Below, one piece after another: positions 1 to 10,685 of a stretch of 64,000 nt of DNA (the first letter of the stretch is position 1; every line of letters starts with the position of its first letter). The translations under genes and the position numbers were made by a program. Under the pieces are notes generated by a model. The model saw only the letters and a list, made by a program, of their open reading frames with translations, did not search any database and was not told the origin of the DNA. The stretch covers positions 53,627,665-53,691,664 of the forward strand of contig OX419757.1 in NCBI GenBank assembly GCA_948567375.1. The letters run 5' to 3'. The DNA comes from Lunularia cruciata. Its lineage: Eukaryota > Streptophyta > Marchantiopsida > Lunulariales > Lunulariaceae.

Positions 1-542
1 GGAAGATGAAAGAGTGAGAATTATTATTTTGGATTCTAATGTATTGACTTGATATTATTCTTACATGTTTGGCTTTCAAGAAAGAGTTGGGAACTCTTGA
101 GCTCACAAGCCTTTTTGGTTTAAATTCTTCTATAGTCCAAGGATAGCTCTTGTGAAAGAATCCTTGATTTAGTAGTTGGGTCAAGATAAGACCTCATGTT
201 TAGGAGATTCTTCCCATGAGTTTGGATATTCCTTTAGACTTTTGAATTCATATGATTTTTTTGCCTAGTAACTTGAGCTATTATGGTAATTAGTAACATT
301 AGTGTGTAACTATTTCACAAGTATATAAACTAAGGGTGATAATGTACTCATCATCCTTTCATTTTCAACTATCTCTCTCTCATTGAGTTCTCTAGTAAGC
401 AATGGTTTGAGTCTTGGAGGTGCCTTGGAGTTGCCTTGGAGTTCTAGCCTTGAAGGAGTGTGATGGAGTTTAGTTCTTTACCTTCTTAGTCCATGATGCA
501 CTACTCTAATATCTATCAAAGGTTCATTCTAAGTGAGAGACA
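1..542 (+). mobile_element. Family-1 Ty3/gypsy LTR, right-hand part
   Basis: This matches the 680-bp LTRs at 21296-21975 (same strand) and 35475-36154 (opposite strand) and ends like them in ...GTGAGAGACA. The window begins about 150 bp inside the LTR, so the left end lies outside. Divergence from the other copies is clear by eye, so this is an old fossil. It abuts a family-2 LTR tail at 543. Confidence 0.8.
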
Positions 543-746
543 TGCCAACTTAGAGGAAAAAGGGTGGTGAGCATCACCTAAAGTCTCTTAGCTAGAGTGG
601 GTGTGGCTTGACTATGTAATCAAAGTCTATTAATGGCAATTTCTTGCCAACTTAGAGGAAAAAGGGTGGTGAGCATCACCTAAAGTCTCTTAGCTAGAGT
701 GGGTGTGGCTTGACTATGTAATCAAAGTCTATTAATGGCAATTTCT
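543..746 (+). repeat. Perfect 102-bp tandem duplication
   Basis: Bases 543-644 and 645-746 are identical as read. The unit begins TGCCAACTTAGAGG and belongs to the tail of a family-2 LTR (module A end; compare 32560-32640 and 45750-45830). Perfect identity inside an otherwise decayed LTR points to a recent local duplication, or to a local assembly repeat. Confidence 0.9.
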
Positions 747-899
747 TGAATTGAGAGTTGAGTTGTTCATGCGAGTTGTGTGTGAACTAAATTGATTATT
801 GTGGCACTTATGAGTTTATGCATGACTTTTGTATGAATTGTGCATAGTGTATGATGTTGAAGGTGATGTCTATTTGTAGGAATATATATGTGCACAACA
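543..899 (+). mobile_element. Family-2 LTR tail (end of module A plus module B)
   Basis: The stretch from GTGGCACTTATGAG to GTGCACAACA matches the last ~105 bp (module B) of the family-2 LTRs at 32253-32779 and 45452-46005. The preceding part matches the end of module A. No coding sequence is attached, so this is a fragment. Confidence 0.7.
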
Positions 900-1489
900 T
901 TCACTAAACTCTCAAAAAATTCAATTTTATATGGTAATTGATGGAATACCATAATTGCTATTTTATAAATAAAATACATATAGAACTCATAAGATAAAAT
1001 CAAAATATTATCACCAAATTCTTTCATGTATGTCTTGATGTGGTCTTCCCATCTTTCATGTGTTCTACGTGGCCGCCTTTATTTTTTTATTTTCCTTAAT
1101 ATTTTTCATTAACTATGTTAGAATATATTGTGATAAAGTACTACATTATATTATTGTTGAATTCTTATATATCTCAAAGCCTTTTTACAAGTTAAATTTT
1201 TGGTGAGTGAGTTTAGAGCTATACTCTATTACTACTCTCAAGTAATAGTAAATAATAAAGTGTAATCAAATAAACTCAAAAACTTAGAGTGCAATTGAGT
1301 AGAGATTTGAACTTACAAATTATATTAGCAAATATTTGGATGTGCCAAGTAAGGTGGTTAAGTTTATCTCTATATAAAATTGTGTGTACATATGCTATAT
1401 TCTCTTATATGACTCGTCCATTCATCAAGCTACTAGTGCACGTCTTTGCTCTTGCTATGGTAAGGATGCATGCTCTTGGATTCTAGCTT
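900..1489. other. AT-rich spacer, nothing recognised
   Basis: This is AT-rich DNA with short random ORFs only. I see no domain, repeat family or RNA gene. Confidence 0.5.
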
Positions 1490-2254
1490 AACCATGCATC
1501 AAGGCATTCCAAATTGCACCAACTACCTTCTCTACAACAATGAGGTTCCACTTGGGTTTGGTTCACCCATCTACATCTTCATTACTCACTTTTGAGTATG
1601 GTTTTACACTAGATGTAGCAATTGTCCATATGACACAATATCCTTTTGGAGGACAAAGGATAGCTACCCATGATGTCATCAAGGATATAATGTTTGCTTA
1701 GCACAAGAGAGTGGAAACCTCGCTTAGAAGGAGCATTGTATGCTTTACAAATGACACTTGTCAAGGCAAACTTATACTTGGTCCAAGATGATCAGGTGAC
1801 AATAGCAAATGTTGTGGTTATGGACCCTATGCGTGATGCAATTTTGGAGGGAGTGATCACTCATCTCCCTAGCTGAGCAGCAAGCAACAAAGCAACATGC
1901 AAGGTCTCCAAGTATAGGAGTATGTAGGGAGGTCACCTCTTTGTTCCTCTAGCCTTGGAATTATATGGAGTGATGGACATAGCATTTGACACATTTGCTA
2001 GGGAATGCACGAGAGCTTATCATATTAGACGTCAAGGGGTACCACTCTTACTCTCATACTTCATAGTGCATTTTAGACAATATGTGTCCATTGCTCTGGA
2101 CAGAGCATTAGCTAGTGCAATCCATAGGAGCGCAATCACACTAGGTGATGCTTCTTTGGATGCTCCAATAGTTTGTAGACCTTACAACTTGCATAGCTTG
2201 GATATTTTAAGTGTGGTAGTGCAAAATTCTCATCTTGATACTATTAGGACTTAG
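1490..2254 (+). pseudogene. Decayed retroelement fragment, possible endonuclease-like C-terminal region
   Basis: Translated segments on this strand resemble the C-terminal part of RT-bearing proteins of algal and bryophyte repeats. One has a GGxRIATHD-like stretch near 1650. A second (ORF 1694-1876) has an NVVVMDP segment like the core strand of a PD-(D/E)XK-like fold. A third (ORF 1955-2254) reads LYGVMDIAFDTFAREC, then HFRQYVSIALDRALASAI. The segments do not share one open frame and an in-frame stop lies between the two longest, so the copy is dead. The family match is from memory and no RT domain is present. A non-LTR (LINE-like) element is my best guess. Confidence 0.4.
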
Positions 2255-3322
2255 CCCGTTTTACTTCTTTTGTTTCACTCTTGTGCGGCTTGACGTGGTT
2301 TCTCATCCTTTGTGTTTTCTACGCAATAGCCTTTTCATATAAACTCGCATAGATTGCAAATCTATCAAAGCATCGAGCATAGAATTACAATTCACTTTTT
2401 CCTATAGATTGGATTTACCTGATTTATTATTTGCATTTACAACATAGAAGTTTCGGTTATAAACTCTGTGAAATCATGTAATTATGAAGTACTTTAGTTT
2501 TATAAATTGTACTCTATATGTAATCTCTCTTGAAGGATTCCAACTCCGAAGATGAGGAAATCCGATGAAGAAATCCTTACTATTTTTGTTACATATAATT
2601 ATAATATCAGTTTTGTGATATTGATTCACTCCTCCTAAAACATTCTCGATTGTATTCGGGCCAATTCAAGACAACCGTTTTGTATTCTTCATTTCTTTGA
2701 TTTTATCTGATAATTAATTCGCCGGAGATCCTCTCAAGATTGTTATTTCCTAACTTGATCCTTTACTCACCGGTATTGATAAACCGTGATGATGTACTTC
2801 TTTCACGCACATAAGACTTCAACCAATCATTAATTTATCTTGGTATTTCTTTCTCTCTCTTTTATCTTATGACGCAATCCTCCTTGCATAAGTCTTATAA
2901 AATATTCGGAATGCAATTTAATTTAAAAACTGAATATAAACTAGACTCTTTTATAAGTAGTTGTATCGCATCTCCGCGTAAAGGCAAAACCCGCAAAAGT
3001 TGTCTCGAGTTGCCTCGAGACAATCCTAAAAAACTGGAATATTGATCGTAAAGAAAAACGAGTGGAGAACATAAACCGCCTGGTTTTGTTTATGGCCGGT
3101 TTCAAAGAAACCCGATAGAAGGGTTTAAGGGTTATTTCCACCCTCTTTCCTTAGAGGGTAAAAGGAGCAGCGCTTTTTTACCCACAGTATATTGTCAAGA
3201 ATTATGGTGCCGACGTGGACTACTAACCTGTGATAGGCGGTGAAGAATGGAGCGGTAGACATAGGCAAATTTCTCGCCCTGTGAGTGTACCCTTGAGTAT
3301 CGAACTGGCCTGGGGCTGGAGC
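2255..3322. other. Intergenic and upstream region of the plastid membrane protein gene
   Basis: No ORF or repeat is recognised. The last few hundred bases should hold the promoter and 5' leader of the gene at 3323. I could not pick out a convincing TATA box. Confidence 0.4.
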
Positions 3323-4596
3323 ATGTCCGCAAGCATGGCACTCCAAGGGGCCCTCGGCCTCGGGACCGCGACAGCGCGGTGTCCCAATTTCTCGTCATCC
3401 TGTCCGCAATTGGGGGTTCGAAACACTCGAGGATTTACGAGTCTTAATGAATTCGCGGTCCATAGAAATGTCGCTTCAATTACTAAGAATGGAGCCCTGT
3501 CCGGCTCGTGTCTTCCTGAGCGTTTTATGGCTCAAGGGAAGGTCGGTGGACGACTATTGGGAAGGAGAGGACTACATGTCCAAGCAAAGGCGGATTCGGA
3601 TTCCGACTTCAAGGCTCGAGTAGAGAAGTCTGCCATTGAAGAGGAAACCGGAGTTGATGCGGATGGATTTGTCACTGCCAAACTTCCGGAGGAGTTTATG
3701 GACCTGATGAAGGATGAAGGGGATCCTCCTAACTATGGCCTCATGGCTTTCGGTATTCTTCTCATCCTCGGGGCCTAATTAGTCTCTGAATTACTGTGGA
3801 TTTCAGTTTGTTCTTTGTATGTGGTGCTTGCCCTCTACTGAAACTGAGCTTGGTATTACTCTGTGTCTCAGCTGTCGTGGTCGTAATTCTGGCTCGCGAG
3901 GTAATATGGAGGGAGATTCAAAATTGGGTAAACCTTGCGTTTCTGCTAGTCGTGTTCTCAGTGGAATCTGTACAGGCAATTGCTTACAAAGCCTTAGAGT
4001 TTGGAGGTCAGCCTCTTCTTGCCGTTCTCGAGGTTATCTACTTTTTTTTCCAAAATATTGGCACATTCCTCAGGTTTACCGCAGAGGGGATCCCACTATC
4101 AACTGTGGCATTTGCCGTCCTTCTCTCTACAATTGTGCTTCTCGTTGGAGAGAGTGTGTCCCAAACCTATACTGACTCTCCCGATTTTCCTAGCCGCAAC
4201 ATGTTGGATTTTGCCGGAGTGTTAGGGTTGGGTGGAATTTTAGGAATGATTTCTGCAGAATTTCTACTTCTTTCCTTGGTAAGCATTACCACTTATCTCC
4301 TCGCAGTGAAGAAGTATAATCCTGTGGCAGGGTTCACACCTGCCGTGGCTACCGTAGTCGCTGTTTCTGGTCCAGCGATTCGGTGGCCAGTGTTTGTCGC
4401 TTTTGTAGGATCCTCTTGGTATAGATACTGGAAAAAAGGTTATATGGCACAGGGGGCTGTTACGACCAGAAGACAGGGAGAGTATCCAAGGGTGCTTGTA
4501 GGATTAGTGTATCTAATAGGTATCGGTATAGTCTCAAGGTTTATATTTGCTTTCGAGGCTCTGTTTCCATCCTCACCCACTTCTTTAGACGAATAG
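3323..4596 (+). CDS. Predicted chloroplast multi-pass membrane protein (two exons)
   Basis: Exon 1 is 3323-3752 and exon 2 is 3872-4596, joined across a 119-bp GT-AG intron; the spliced frame gives 384 residues. Exon 1 opens MSASMALQGALGLG and stays rich in Ser, Thr, Arg and Gly to about residue 88, where RRGLHVQA looks like a stromal processing site. An acidic segment follows (about 90-137), ending DEGDPPNYG. From about 139 onward the chain is hydrophobic, with roughly six or seven membrane spans broken by short charged loops (KKYNP, RYWKKGY, TTRRQGEY); it ends SPTSLDE. The ATG at 3323 was chosen because the open frame upstream has only a GTG. I expect a thylakoid or inner-envelope protein, but I do not recognise the family and assign no reaction. 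The splice model rests on frame agreement and signal quality, not transcript data; unspliced, exon 1 would stop at 3776-3778. It stands alone, with no neighbouring gene within several kb downstream. Confidence 0.75.
3753..3871 (+). other. Predicted intron of the plastid membrane protein gene
   Basis: The donor G|GTATTC follows codon phase 1, and the acceptor is a pyrimidine-rich CTCTGTGTCTCAG. An alternative acceptor at 3806 gives only 54 bp and the wrong frame. Using 3871 restores the long downstream hydrophobic frame exactly. Confidence 0.65.
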
Positions 4597-5250
4597 TGTG
4601 GTGCTCAGGTAAGTAAAACAAGCAGGGTGAGTCCATGAGTTACAGAAATCGGCCTGAATTTAGGCTAATTGGATATAGGTGAGCAGTTTATTCTTATTGA
4701 AGTTTCGTGGAGTCAGCCGTTCAATTTTGGGAATCGTTAGAAGGGTTTCATCTTGCCTTTACATCGCTCCACTTTAGTGAGCAGGTGGACACCCTTCCCG
4801 GGCTGCTTTATACAAACTTAATAATGTACGTTACAGGAATATTAGTCATACCAATGAGTTAAGCTACAACTGGTTCATGTGTATACCATGTTTACTGTTG
4901 GAAGCATAGCAAAGGTAACAGCTTGTTGTATCATGGATGGTTTGTTGTATCATGGACAGCACGGATTTTTGAGTATTGTAGTCTTCCATGGGTCCTGTGA
5001 GTGTGTGTTTACTTGGGGTTAGCTATACCTGAGTAGGAGGATATAGGGATGATACTTCATTAGTCTGAACAATTCAAAGCTATCAATTTAACTATTACAA
5101 TCACTGTCTGGTAGCTCTCTGAGTGAGTGCGATACCCTCGTTTGGTGATATTCTACACCAAAGAAGCCTTTTCTGAATGAATGCATTATCGTTGTGCTTA
5201 CTTACTCGTTCCTCAGTTCCCAACATCCCCTGTTGAGCATCTTGACAACT
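4597..5250. other. 3' flank of the plastid membrane protein gene
   Basis: Probably 3' UTR and spacer. A short direct repeat (TTGTTGTATCATGGA) occurs twice between about 4922 and 4957. Nothing else is recognised. Confidence 0.4.
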
Positions 5251-8200
5251 TCTCAGTTGTGATCTCTTGAGTCGACCCCGCTATGTCTTTGCTTCAGCTT
5301 GAGTGCTAAATAGATTAATGTTGAAGAGACCTCGGTAGACGGGAAGGTTTAAGTAGCTTCGAATCTATATCTCATTTTCTTCTAACTGTTAAAGTAATCA
5401 CTACTTCATATCCAAGAGATTTGTTACTATGTATTGAAGTTCTTTTAGTGTTTGAAAGAATCGTGCTGACATAGAGCATGCAGATTAATCCCAGTCCTCA
5501 TACTATCGCTCCGGGGACCATCTCTTCATTTTGTACGACTCGGACAGTTCATGTCTTGTGCACTAACTTTTCATGCAGTTACTAAATTATAGTATACTCG
5601 CTAGGTTTCACTTGCTCACTCTCACACCAAAAGTGCAGGTATCAATGCATTATAAACATCATTCTGCACATACCCCTGTGTGCAGAATTTCGCATGCTTG
5701 CCTCTCTAGATGATTGATAGGTATGATGATCTTTACCATTTTGTGTCAGAGCCAGCCCGGACCCGCGTAATGGAATTCAGAACCTGGAATTCAGAACCTC
5801 TTGAGTTGACCCCGCGACAACAGGTTCTGAATTCCATTACATATTATATATTGAAGTATGGTACTGCACTTGCCGAGCTACTTCAGCACTGCGTTAAGTA
5901 CTGATCAAGTCGATAGTGCTTTCGTGAAGGCTTACTACGACTGCCTGTCTGTTTCCTTCAGTGTTTGCATTTCTAGGACTTATGCGTTCATAGAGCATGC
6001 TGCGATATACTCATGAGCTTTTGAACCAAGTTTCTGTTCGAGGGGTACTGACATTCGCTCAGCTACTTGGGCACTGCATTTTGGCATTGATGAAGTCAAA
6101 CGAGCTTTCTGGGAGGCTTACTATGACTGCCTTCTGCTTCCTTCAGTAGGTTAGTGCTTCAGGACTAAAGCGTTCATACCGCACACTGCTCATTTCTCTA
6201 TATCCAGTCCTCTTAACGCTTCCCCCTGCGTCCCCCATTCTCTGAACGGTTTCCACTGTCCTTTTTGTCATACCCAACCCCTGTTCCCGTTTCAATCCGA
6301 CGCAGCCATAACACCTTACTCTTCTCCTCTCCATCTGCGCTCCACTCCAACTATCCTCAACCAAAACTCCTTCTAATGTGGTCTGCTTCATGGTTCCTAC
6401 CCGTTTTCCAACTTCTTGGTTCCCTACCCGAGTTCCGTTTGGAAACTGCTCAAGAGTTAATGTCCAGCTCATCAGTGCTTGGTCTTACATCCGATTTATG
6501 AATTACACTTTATCTCGTTTTCACATGTACTTTTCATTCAGTTTTGCTCTCATCTTATTGCCATTCCATCTGCACTTCATATACATTTAAGGAGTTCTGG
6601 ATCTTCTGTTCCTCGAACAGCTTCTGCTCTCATCTCCTCATGTCCATTCCTCTAACGCTTCGCTCTGCATTTCCCTTCGGGGAACGACTTCTACTCTCAT
6701 TTTCTCATAGCCAGTCCTCTAACGTTTCGCTCCAACTCAGCCAAGACACCATCCACGCCTCTCCCACTTCGCTACACTCCACCTTTTCTCACCTAATGCA
6801 CTTTCTATGTTTATCAGTTTTAACTTCGTTCGGACTCAGCCAAGACACCATCCACTCCTCTCCATTTCGTTCCACCCCACCCATCCTCACCAAATGCTCT
6901 TTCAATGTTGGTCTGTTTCATGGTTCGGACACATCTCTTAACTTCATGATTTCAGCCCGACCTCCGATTCAGATCACTTGATCTTTCATGTCTTGCTTAA
7001 CCGTCTTCGATTATATGTTGGTCGATGATTTAAGGTTGTGGTCTATTTCTCTATATACTTTGCTTAGCACTTATCGTTTACAAGATGTATAATAGTTCTC
7101 TACTAGTATTGAGCAGGAAATATTTAGATTATGTCCGTTGCTTCACCTCACATTCGAGTCGTGAGATTCACTTTATCTCCTTTCCGCATTTACTAATCAT
7201 TTCGATTAGTATACATCCTGTATCCAGTTCATCTGCATTACATTTGCACTTGATGAGTTCCTGATCTCCCGTTCCTCGAACGGCTTCTGCTCTGATTTCC
7301 TCATATCCAGTCCTCTCATTCGAATTGTTAGGTTCATTTCAGCTCCTTTCCGGATTTATACTAATTTCAACTTGCACATATCATGTTTACTTACATGTAT
7401 ATCATGTTTACAACTGCTTTAGCGTTTTAGACTCATGTGTTCATAGCACATGCTGCGATATAATCTATATCCAGTCCTATAACGCTTCGCTCTACTTCCC
7501 TCGTTCTCTGAGCTATTTCATACTTTCGGGCTGACTCACGGATCTTCCTCGACTTTCGATTTTCAGGCTGCTTCTTGTTTTTTGACTTCGGTTAATCTGA
7601 ATCTTTTTTGTCTGGCTCTTCAAGTCGATTTTATTTCTCTACATGCACTGTTGTTCTCTTTCCGATTTTCTCACGCATGCTACTTGTATATAGGTATTAC
7701 TTTTGACATCTTTCCAGATTATGCTTATTTATGCCATCATACGATCAGATGTTCGCTATCTTGTATACTGTACATATCTTGCATCTCATTTGCATTCAAT
7801 GAGTTCTGGATCTCCCGTTCCTCGAACGACTTCTGTCCTCATTTCTCTATATCCTGTCCTCTAACGCTTCGCTCTACTTCCCCGCTCTCTGCGGGATTTC
7901 ATACTCTGGGTCTCTCTGACTCGACTGTCGATTTCATGGCTTCTACACAATTCCCGACTTCAGATTGACTTAATCTTTCTCATCAGGCCGTCGTTCCCCG
8001 TTGAGCTTGTTCTCTCTACATGCGCTGTTTATCTGGTACTGTTTATTCGATGCATGTTATTGGTATACAAGTGTTGCTCTTTAATTGTTTCTAGATGGCG
8101 TTTACTTCTGCTTACATTCGATCAGTTGGAAACAACTGATCGTCGTGCACAATTCTTTGTATACATTACTTATCATGCATCTCATTTGCATTGAATGAGT

Positions 8201-10060
8201 TCTGGATCTCCCGTTCCTCGAGCAGCTTCTGTCCTCATTTCTCTATATCATGTTTACATTCCATATCATGTGTACATTTCCTCTGCACTTCACATGCATT
8301 TAATGAGTTCCGGATCTCCCGTTCTTCGAACGGCTTCTGCTCTCATTTCCTCATATCCAGTCCTCTCATGCTGCTCTCCGACACAGCCAAGACACCATCC
8401 ACTCCTCTCTCACTTCGCTCCACTTCACCCATCCTCAATTAAAGCTGTCTTTTGCTCCTTGCTCGATGTTTCTCTGCTTGATGGTCCTCCCCTGCTTTCA
8501 ATTTCAGATGCTTAATCTGCAGTGCTACTTATGAAATGTATCAATTACGTCCTTCTGCTTATCTTCGTGATGTGAGATTCACTTAGATTCCATTTGCAGG
8601 GATTCAATTCATTCCAATTTGCATACGGTCATGTATGCATTTCACATGTACTTATATGCACGTTCTCGTTTCCATACTTAGTGGGTCCTGGATCCCCCTT
8701 TCTCCGAACGGCTTCTGCTCCCATTTCTCAAATATGTATTGAAGTAAAAGTTTGAGACAACTAAGAGGGATCCGGATCCCCGTTCTTCAAACGGCTTCTG
8801 TTCCCGTTGCTCAAATATAATTGTAGTACAAAGTACAACAGCCCTCGAAGTCACATCATTCTGTACTTCTTTCATTGTGTTCCGTAAAACACGGAGATTA
8901 CTGTTTCCTGCACGGGACCCACTCGAACTCGCCCCTCTCCCTCAACCGACCTCTCTCATTCTCTCGCACTCCTGTACTACTATTTCTCGGATCTTCCTAC
9001 TTCTCTATGCTTCTCTACTGTCCCTCTGCTTTCACCTCTTTCACTTCTACCATTGTTTTCGTTCACACATTGCAATTCTGTTTGCTTATCATTCCCACAG
9101 TACTCATCGATGTCTTTGCAGGAATTTCCAGTGTATGCTTCGTATCTTGTCTTTGCGCATGCATCCAGTTCTGCATCTTCTATGACCATTATCTGCATGT
9201 TCTTTCATCTTTCCATCAGGACACCTTTTATTCTTTCTGCCCTTACAGCTACTTCTCCAAGGACTCCTGGTTCCAGCACATCGCACTTTTGGAAGCAACA
9301 AAGTTTGCCTTGACACTAATGAGCTTTCAAGCAGAAACTCGGCACGAGGGGTACTGGTGTTTGCCAGCCACATCGGCACTGATGAAGGTCGTTAGTTCTT
9401 TCTTGCTTTCGTGGAGGCTTACTATGACAGTCTGTCTGCTTCCTTCTAGTGTTCAGTGTTTTAGCACTCATGCGCACATAGAGCATGCTGTGAAATACAC
9501 TGTCCAGTCCTTTAACGCTTCGCTCCAACCCAACCAAGATACCATCCCCTCCTCTCCCACTTCGCCCCACCCCACGCATCCTCCACTGAAGCTAGGTTTT
9601 CCTACTCGCTCTACAGTTTCCTTGTGCTTCCGAATGGATCTTCCTTCTCGCTCTGTGATTCTCCTCTGTCCTCAATTTCAGACGCTTCCTCTGTCGATGT
9701 TTCAAAAGGTTGTCATTTTTCTCTAACATGATGTACTAGTTCTAGGTGCTACTTAAGAAAGGTTTCAATTTCCGTTCCTGCTTTCTATCACGTCCGTTTG
9801 TCTTTCGTGTTGTATTTTCTTGCTTAGATTAACTTGAATTCAATTTACACACGTTCACGTCCACGCTTGCTTCTCATGTGTACGTTCTCGGGTCCCTACA
9901 AATTCGGTTCTGGATCTCCCGTTCGGAGAATGGTTTTTGCTCCCGTTGGTTCAAGTTCTGTTTCTGTCACTAGGAGCTGGATAGAGCGGTTCTGGATCAC
10001 CCGTTCCATGAACGTCTTCTGCTTCCATTTCTCAAATATATATAATGAAGTATGAGTTTG
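5251..10060 (+). repeat. Complex array of degenerate dispersed modules, pyrimidine-rich, non-coding
   Basis: Several modules recur with variable spacing. Module 1 reads GTTCTGGATCTCCCGTTC, three bases, GAACGG, CTTCTGCTC, then usually CATATCCAGTCCTCTAACG and CTTCGCTC; copies start near 6594, 7255, 7801, 8199, 8307, 8688, 8770, 9907 and 9991. Module 2 (CAGCCAAGACACCATCC and onward) occurs near 6737, 6837, 8385 and 9530. Module 3 (GAGGCTTACTATGACTGCC, then a GCGTTCATAGAGCATGCTGCG-like stretch) occurs near 5925, 6113 and 9413. A TTGAGTCGACCCCGC-like stretch occurs at about 5268 and 5801. Long ORFs here (for example 8875-9726) arise from low stop frequency in T/C-rich DNA and cross module boundaries, so I do not call them genes. 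The origin is unknown; neither a classic satellite (spacing irregular) nor a recognised transposon. Confidence 0.75.
5767..5840. repeat. Perfect 20-bp inverted repeat, 34-base loop
   Basis: 5767-5786 (GTAATGGAATTCAGAACCTG) is the exact reverse complement of 5821-5840. The loop opens with a 14-base direct copy of part of the left arm (GGAATTCAGAACCT at 5772-5785 and again at 5786-5799). Confidence 0.95.
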
Positions 10061-10389
10061 ACTATGTCTGTCATTTGGGGCTGCATAAGCAACAAGGAGT
10101 CTGTAGTCTCAGTAGTTCAAATAAACGGTTGTGGGGTTGTTAAATGTGGGCAATGCTGAAAATGAGAAGCTTTGAATAGCTTCGTGTTCATATCTCCTTC
10201 TCTGGCTGTTAAACAAATTATTACTTGTCATCTGATTGAGGTATGGGCTTGAGACTATCTTGTCTCTGTCACCTGGAACAGTATCAGCAACAAGTTTCTA
10301 TTTAGTTTCTGTGATTGAAAGAAGTGGTTTACACGTTACTGGGAGGAGGATTCATAACTTTCAAATGCAGAGTACACAAGTTTCAAGGT
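10061..10389. other. Spacer between the repeat array and a minus-strand exon
   Basis: Contains a few phrases like those in the array (TGAAGTATGAG, GCTGTTAAAC) but no ORF. It may be the 3' flank of the minus-strand exon that ends at 10390. Confidence 0.35.
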
Positions 10390-10684
10390 TTATAACAAAT
10401 CCATAGCCTCCATACGTCTCACACGACTCTGCGCTTGCACTTGATCTGTAACGTACTGCAACAAACTTAGAGCAGCCAAATATGTACGCTTGATCAGCAT
10501 GGCGAACTCGGAGTTCTTGATATTTTCACCACTCTGACCATAGGTGTCGGCCTTCTCCCACCAGACCTTGAACCCTGCTTTTATCACACCGGATGTCAGA
10601 CACTGGCTTTGCGTCATTGCTCTAGAAATCACTGTGCCCAACCATGATCCTTCAGCACCTAGCATCAATGGAATGTATAATGCT
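10390..10684 (-). CDS. Probable terminal exon of an unrecognised protein gene
   Basis: Reading leftwards, an open frame begins just after a plausible acceptor (AATATTTTCTTGAG, a pyrimidine-poor but AG-ending site near 10685) and runs to TAA at 10390-10392. It encodes about 97 residues with balanced composition and natural codon choice: IPLMLGAEGSWLGTVISRA near the start, GFKVWWEKADTYGQSG in the middle, and a helical, charged tail ending RRMEAMDLL. The only ATG near the beginning is at 10665. A branch-point-like CACTAAT lies about 35 bases upstream of the acceptor. I could not place the upstream exon; an ORF at 10834-11076 is a weak candidate. I do not recognise a family. A pseudogene remnant is possible. 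Confidence 0.4.
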
Positions 10685-10685
10685 C

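Noticed and set aside
3230-3322. Upstream extension of the plastid protein frame
   Set aside because: The frame stays open but begins only with GTG; the first ATG, at 3323, starts a typical transit peptide.
6544-8515. Several 70-145 codon frames in the repeat block
   Set aside because: They translate the same modules in different frames, so reading frame is not conserved between copies.
8875-9726. A 283-codon open frame
   Set aside because: It crosses several copies of the repeat modules, has T/C-driven composition (Ser, Phe, Leu, Cys) and no domain; its length follows from low stop frequency.
5251-10060. CRISPR-like array reading of the spaced hairpin repeats
   Set aside because: Spacing is irregular, repeats are degenerate, and the context is a plant nuclear genome.
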